Assembly (NCBI GenBank): GCA_039654915.1
Contig: CM077593.1
Coordinates: 33,760,501 to 33,824,500, forward strand
Direction of reading: 5' to 3'
Source: Aquilaria yunnanensis
Taxonomy: Eukaryota; Streptophyta; Magnoliopsida; Malvales; Thymelaeaceae
Length of the DNA stretch: 64,000 nucleotides
Every line of letters starts with the position of its first letter. The stretch's first letter is position 1. A model generated the notes under the pieces. The model did no database searches. It was not told where the DNA came from and saw only the letters and a program-made list of their open reading frames with translations. Made by a program: the position numbers and the translations under genes. This document shows positions 59,381 to 64,000 of this stretch, piece by piece.

Positions 59381-59834
59381 TTACAAACACCTTTCTTACC
59401 TCGGCTTGGTCGATGAAGACCTCTGCATCTCCATCCTTGGTGGCGAATGTGACAGTCAAGTACTTCACATCGGGGCGAATGTGCAGGTTCCCCTGAGTCT
59501 GCCTTCCAAGGATGGCGTTGTACGAAGACGGGACGTCCATGACGATGAATCTTGCCATTGTGGACGCGTACAACTCAGCTGCTCCGTCTACCGAAGTGCC
59601 TTTCATCATCAAGGGGAGGTCGATCCATCCGAGGACGGGTAGTTCGGATGGCCCAACACCGAAGGTGGGCGTGGTGACAGGTTTAAGCTCGCTGCTGGAG
59701 ATGCCCAAGCTTGGCAGTAAGTGCGAGAATAGGACGTCAGCATTTGAGCCATCATCAAGCAACACTCTCTTGACGTCCCAGTTCCCTATTCTCGCCATTA
59801 TCAGCAGCGGGTCGTCGTGGGGGAAGACGACGGT
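59381..59834 (-). pseudogene. Aspartic protease of element D
   Basis: Active-site loop VLLDDGSNADVLF with the first Asp codon at about 59,756. The D-D-G form is shared with B. The second block is NAILGRQTQGNL. A TAG at 59,325-59,327 follows, before the RT; element B has an open codon (Leu) at this point. The codons between (KGKEGDPAEAETEAVDLVPG) are an acidic linker. Confidence 0.9.
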
Positions 59835-60045
59835 GGAGCCATCTTTGCGAGCCAGTTTCTTTGATGGACTTTGATACTCCATAACTGCAATTTCTCTGGC
59901 CTTCCGCTTTCTTTCCGAGGATGGGAGCCCCGTGGTGATGGTTTGGATGACCCCTACTGGAGGTGGAAGGCGCCTTTTTGGACTTCTGTTTCTCCGCCTG
60001 TCGGAGTCATAGTCCTCGTTTTCGGCCCTCTCTTCCTCCTCTTTT

Positions 60046-61595
60046 CTGCCTTTTGGGGAGGGCATCCGCAGGTATTTGCGAAGTTGGCCCTGTTTGATCA
60101 GCGACTCTATGTACTTCTTCAGCTGGAAGCAATCTTCGGTGTCATGACTGTGGTCGCGATGAAACTGGCAGAACCTCTTGGCATTCTTCTTATTATCGGC
60201 GGCCATGGCCTTTGGCCGCCGAATCTGCGTCCCTTGCCTTTCCAGCGCCATGAGAATGTTGGTCCGTGTCGTGCTCAAGGGCGTGAAACTTTGAGGTTTC
60301 CTTCCTCGCATTCGCCGTGGTCGGCCTGTGTGTTCAGAAAGATGCCGAGCTTGCTGACTGGACCCTTCGGTGCGGTGATGATCAGACTTCGGCCCCGCCA
60401 TCCTCAATTCCTCGGCTGTCATGTGCTGCTCTGCCCTTCGGTAAAATTCTCCGAGGGTCTCCGGGGGGTCCTTTGAGAACTCGTAGAATAGCTGTGAGTC
60501 ACGCCGAAGGCCCCGTGTCATAGCGAGGATGCGGATTTCGGGCCGGAAGTCCAGGACGCTGAGTGCTTCCCTGTTGAATCGTTCGACATAGTTTCAGATT
60601 GTCTCTCCGTTTCTCTGCTCTATGTCGAACATCTGCACAGGCATTTTGGCCGTCGGCCTGCTCCCAATGAACTGCTGGGTGAAGGCTGTGGACAACTCCT
60701 GGAACTCAGTGATAGTCCCTGGGGGCAAGGAATTGTACCATGCTGTTGCTGGGCCCGTGAGGGTGACTTCGAAGCATTTGCACATGGTAGCGTCATCAGC
60801 TCCGTGCATTATCATGCTCCGTCTGTACTTCGTCAGATGGGCCTGTGGATCAGTCCGGCCATCATAGATCTCCAGCCTAGGCACTCTGAAGTCGCCTGGC
60901 ATAGCTGCCTCAACGATGGCGCGAATAAACGGGGAGCCATCTTCGCATAATGCCCCCGATAGCCTGTCCCAAACGGGTTTTCTGGTCACTTGCTTCTCCA
61001 CTCTGTCCAGCCGTGCCAATATCCTTTCCATAAGCGCAGTGGCGCTAGGACCATTTTCGCGGGAGGGAGATCGACGACGCCTCTTCGGTGAGTGAGTTCG
61101 GCGCGGAGGGGTCAGGGACCTCGTCTCGGGCGACGAACTGCTTCGCTGTGAGACTCTCGGTCGCTTGGACCCGATTTGTCCCACAGGCCGTTTCCTGAGG
61201 GCTATATCTTCTGTGGATGATTCTCCGCGAGGCTTTCCACTTCCTGAACTGCGGTGTGTAGACTTGGGGCTTCTCTCCCGAGGGCGTGCTGATGAGGAGG
61301 GTTTCTGGGCCTGTGACTGCTGTGGCCATCTTCGGTCGATCTGCTGAGTCATTTTAGCAACGGCCGAGCGCTGAAAGTCCCTCAAGAAGCTCATGGTGAT
61401 TACCAGAGGGCGGTCTTCCTCGGGCGTAGAAGTCTCTGGGAGTGTCTGCTCAGCGGCCGGTTGTATCTCAGGCGCAGACGAGGACCTTGGGAGTCCCTTG
61501 TCCTTAGAACGCCGAGTCTCAACGACGACGATTTGCGAGCGGGTTCCCACAGACGGCGCCAAATGATGGCCTGGGGCCTCATCGTTGTGAGTCAT
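60046..61595 (-). pseudogene. Gag of element D
   Basis: The frame starts at an ATG inside the 5' LTR (61,595) and encodes MTHNDEAPGHHLAPSVGT across the LTR end and primer site. It continues with a Ser/Arg/Pro-rich stretch (RRTHSPKRRRRSPSRE), then the gag core (AMPGDFRVPRLEIYDGRTDP, WYNSLPPGT). The zinc motif is CQFHRDHSHDTEDC (residues 476-489, CX2HX4HX4C). A single TGA at 60,594-60,596 (Arg in element B, CGA to TGA) interrupts it before NYVERFNREAL. Gag would assemble particles around the RNA. MSFLRDFQRS further in is an alternative start. Confidence 0.9.
61542..61561 (-). other. Primer-binding site of element D (Tat type)
   Basis: The minus strand reads TGGCGCCGTCTGTGGGAACC, starting two bases from the LTR end. 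It is inside the gag frame. Confidence 0.92.
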
Positions 61596-62430
61596 GATGA
61601 TTGTTGAGGAGACTTCTAGGAGGAAAAACGCCTAGAAGGTGGATCGCCCCAAGGAGAGTACCTGAAAAGCTGGTAAACAGGGTTAGGAGGCCCCCGGAGT
61701 GTTTTTCCGGGGGGGGAGCCTCCGACGCCCAAGTCAGTGGTGGCCGGAAAAAGGAGAAAGTCACTAGCTCAAAGAGAAAGGCAGAAAAGTCTCGCCTGGT
61801 ATTTTCTCAGAGTGTGGGAGCTGTATCTTCGGCCTACCAACCTCCTGTCAAGTATTTATTTCCTGTATATATAGGAATACCTAGCCCGTTCAGATCATGA
61901 CACGTGTGCGGTCGGATGCTCCTGAACTTCTGGGCGTAGGGGACAGATAGTTGGTAACCAGATGGCCTCGAGCCTTGTGCTGAGACGGGCCATGATGTGA
62001 TTCTGATGGCGTCTGCGCGTCAGGGCGACTTTTTATGTCTGTGGTGGGACGTGTCAGAGGCTTCCTTAAATGCTTCCATAAATGCTCCTGCCGTACTCCC
62101 GAGGTCCCTGGGCGAGGTCGTCCTCTAGTTCGGACAGAGCCTCTTCGGGAAGCATACCCTCAGTTCGGGGGTTCCCAGTTCTAGGGAGTTCCGCCTTCGG
62201 GGATATCATGTTCGGGCAGCAATGTCTGGTGCCACTTTTCCGAAGGCGCGCTGTTCACAACCTTGGGGGGCGAATAGAGTCCTCAAGTTTTACTGGCATG
62301 CCGAGGCTCGGAGCTCTCCGGCTATCTCCCGAGGTGCATGATTCCACCTGTTCCCGGGAAGCGCCAGTTCTTCTGGCCATTGTTGTGGCAGGGTGTTCGG
62401 CCAGATTGAGGCGATAGCCTTTGGCTATCA
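61564..62430 (-). repeat. 5' LTR of element D, with promoter
   Basis: 867 bp, the near-identical partner of 51,269-52,135. On the minus strand a TATATATA box lies at 61,873-61,866, about 270 bases before the gag ATG at 61,595. The upstream block gagcatccgaccg, CACGTGTC and gatctgaacgggctagg is shared with element B. Confidence 0.95.
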
Positions 62431-62435
62431 CATAC

Positions 62436-63170
62436 GTTTATCATATGTCCAGTCCTAGTAATTTTCTTGCTGGTACACAGAAGACCCCTTACTGAGAATG
62501 TTGAATTCTCACTCCCTAGTTATGTTATGCAGAGACTGAAGTTATTGGGCTGGGTAATCGTTGAGGATTATTGCGGTATTGCTCTGTTGTGTGTATAGGT
62601 ATGGAATTTGATAATCTCTATGATTCTAGTCTACATGGGTACTTGTTGGTTAAGTAACAGTACTAACTTAAGTCTTCCTTTGCCTGCAGAGCCTAGTAGC
62701 GCTTGGACAAAGCTTTTGAGACTCGCCATTGGGACGTGTATCCAAGGTGGGAGTTAAGTCGAGAAGATCTCAGTAGAGGCTTGTATTTATACAATACACC
62801 TAGCTGCCTTCATAAACTATGTTTTGAGGAGTCCTAGACTCCAGGATTGCTTTTGGGTAAGGCATTAGCCTACTTTATGTATGACTGTTCTCGCGAGTTG
62901 TTATGTGTGGTAAACTCACACAAATGTTGATTTTATATGCTTTGGCTATTTGTACTTAGTTTTTATGAAATTACTTGGCCAAGTTATTGTTTTATGGTTT
63001 TAACAAAACCAAGTCAAAGCATAAGAGCATGCATCTTGCATATTCTAGGTTAATCAACTAGTATCATGGGATTTTAATCCGTGCACATATACAGCTAGTC
63101 AATTGCAATCCACCGTGAGACCAGCACTCACAGGCTTCTTGGGCAGGGGCCAAGGATGGTCGTGTCATTA
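62436..63170 (+). other. Right part of the probable chromovirus-type long LTR
   Basis: Continues the sequence cut at 51,263. The stretch ggtacacagaagaccccttactgagaatgttgaattctcactcc, written here in pieces (ggtacacagaag, ccttactgag, gaattctcactcc), resembles the conserved tail of Tekay-like LTRs. A gtcgtgtcatta at about 63,160-63,171 could be its end. No coding sequence was seen. Confidence 0.35.
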
Positions 63171-64000
63171 TGAGGATTGAAGAGAGAGAAGAAGAAGAAG
63201 AAATGAAGAATTGTAATAGAAAAAAAAAAGAAAAATTAAAGTTTGGGATTTGATTATAAATAGGTTTAAAGTTGATGACTAAGAAGTAGTTTGGCTAGGC
63301 TTTAGGTGACTTAAGTTGTGGGTCAAAACCAGTTGAATCGGATCAACACATGGGTTGCATTGACTAATATGGGATGAAATATTAGGTTGAGACTTGTAGG
63401 GAATTACGTTCCTTGACCCCAGGTTATTATCAAGTACTTGAACACACTTTAGGCGGTGTTCCATCATTCACCAACATGAGGCGAGTTGGTGGTGAGCTAG
63501 GTATGGTGCCACAATCCCCAATTTGAGCCAAATCCATTGAAATCAATCACTTGCAGTTGATATCAGCTTACCAACCACTGTCTGACTCGTGTCCCCAGCT
63601 GACCGAGTCACCATCATTCTACTGTGAGTGAGATAAATCATTATGATCATTTACGTCATCGCCTTCAAACCTCTGTCCTCTTCATTTTTGTTGAATGGCT
63701 GCTCAACCACTTTCTTTAAAAGTAAAACCGTGTTTGTTATCTAGAAGAACTTATCTGATAGGAACTTTTGGCAAATATGATTTAGTGGGTAGGTTGGTAA
63801 GACTTTGATGTCAGATGATGGAGAGGAGTTTAAACCATTGTACCTTAGTGCGAATCACCAATGACAATGCGAGTTGAAAACAAATTAGATGATATATGAG
63901 AGAGGACCACTATGTGGGCAAAACCCTCTAGTGCAATAAAACCCCAACGAGTGGCTTACAAAATAGAAATAAGTCATGATGTAAATTATTGCAAAAGGAG
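63171..64000. other. Unclassified sequence at the right edge
   Basis: Contains a (GAA)n-rich patch (63,180-63,225) and no reading frame over 62 codons. No gene, primer site or repeat family was recognised. Confidence 0.4.

Larger units (their letters stand above)
51269..62430 (-). mobile_element. Young Tat-type Ty3/gypsy element (element D), 11,162 bp
   Basis: Two 867-bp LTRs with about 8 differences (all transitions, no indels, by hand count) are flanked by the exact duplication catac (51,264-51,268 and 62,431-62,435). On the minus strand it has a Tat primer site and one uninterrupted-length gag-pol frame of 1,833 codons (61,595-56,097) without frameshifts but with five stops. On the plus strand it has an intact four-exon antisense gene (52,976-55,325). 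A seven-copy repeat array lies between them, and a purine tract with a hairpin lies at the 3' LTR. It shares the plan and much protein sequence with element B, but LTR sequence only in blocks. Confidence 0.97.

Overview
The window is a block of plant intergenic DNA built almost entirely from LTR retrotransposons inserted into one another. The plant signature is direct: Ty3/gypsy polyproteins of the Tat and Athila type, an initiator-Met-tRNA primer site, hAT-type DNA transposons, and GT-AG introns of 67-88 bp. The AT-rich background suggests a eudicot, but I cannot name the species. I found no convincing host gene, tRNA or rRNA.

Left part (1-25.9 kb): AT-rich, old and badly decayed. An Athila-like element on the minus strand (about 4,394-23,888) keeps a gag remnant (20.9-21.8 kb), an Athila ORF-1-like remnant (14.1-15.7 kb) and LTR remnants, but I see no pol. 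Nested in it is a complete but dead Ty3/gypsy element on the minus strand (5,912-12,942) with paired LTRs, a Met-tRNA primer site and gag, protease, RT, RNase H and integrase in order. A lone LTR-like sequence lies at about 24,272-25,633.

Middle part (25,940-49,259): one old Tat-type element on the minus strand (element C), bounded by 381/384-bp LTRs and the target duplication ttgtg. It has been opened by a younger Tat element on the plus strand (element B, 28,393-39,134, duplication aattc, 861-bp LTRs), by two hAT-type DNA elements (26,767-27,976 and 45,784-46,755) and by a 300-bp LTR fragment (47,160-47,459).

Right part (49.3-64 kb): sequence resembling a long chromovirus-type LTR, split by a young Tat element on the minus strand (element D, 51,269-62,430, duplication catac, 867-bp LTRs with about 8 differences).

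Elements B, C and D share one plan. Gag-pol with a second RNase H and an integrase lies on the sense strand. A long multi-exon antisense gene (aORF) converges on it from the 3' LTR side. In D the aORF is intact (four exons, 708 codons) although gag-pol carries five stops. B and D both have a conserved TATA box in front of the aORF. C and D carry different tandem repeats where the two genes converge. The LTR ends form a small hairpin, and a second hairpin abuts the polypurine tract. The gag frame opens inside the LTR and reads through the primer site. The antisense gene system, with its own promoter and retained introns, is the most interesting content of the window.
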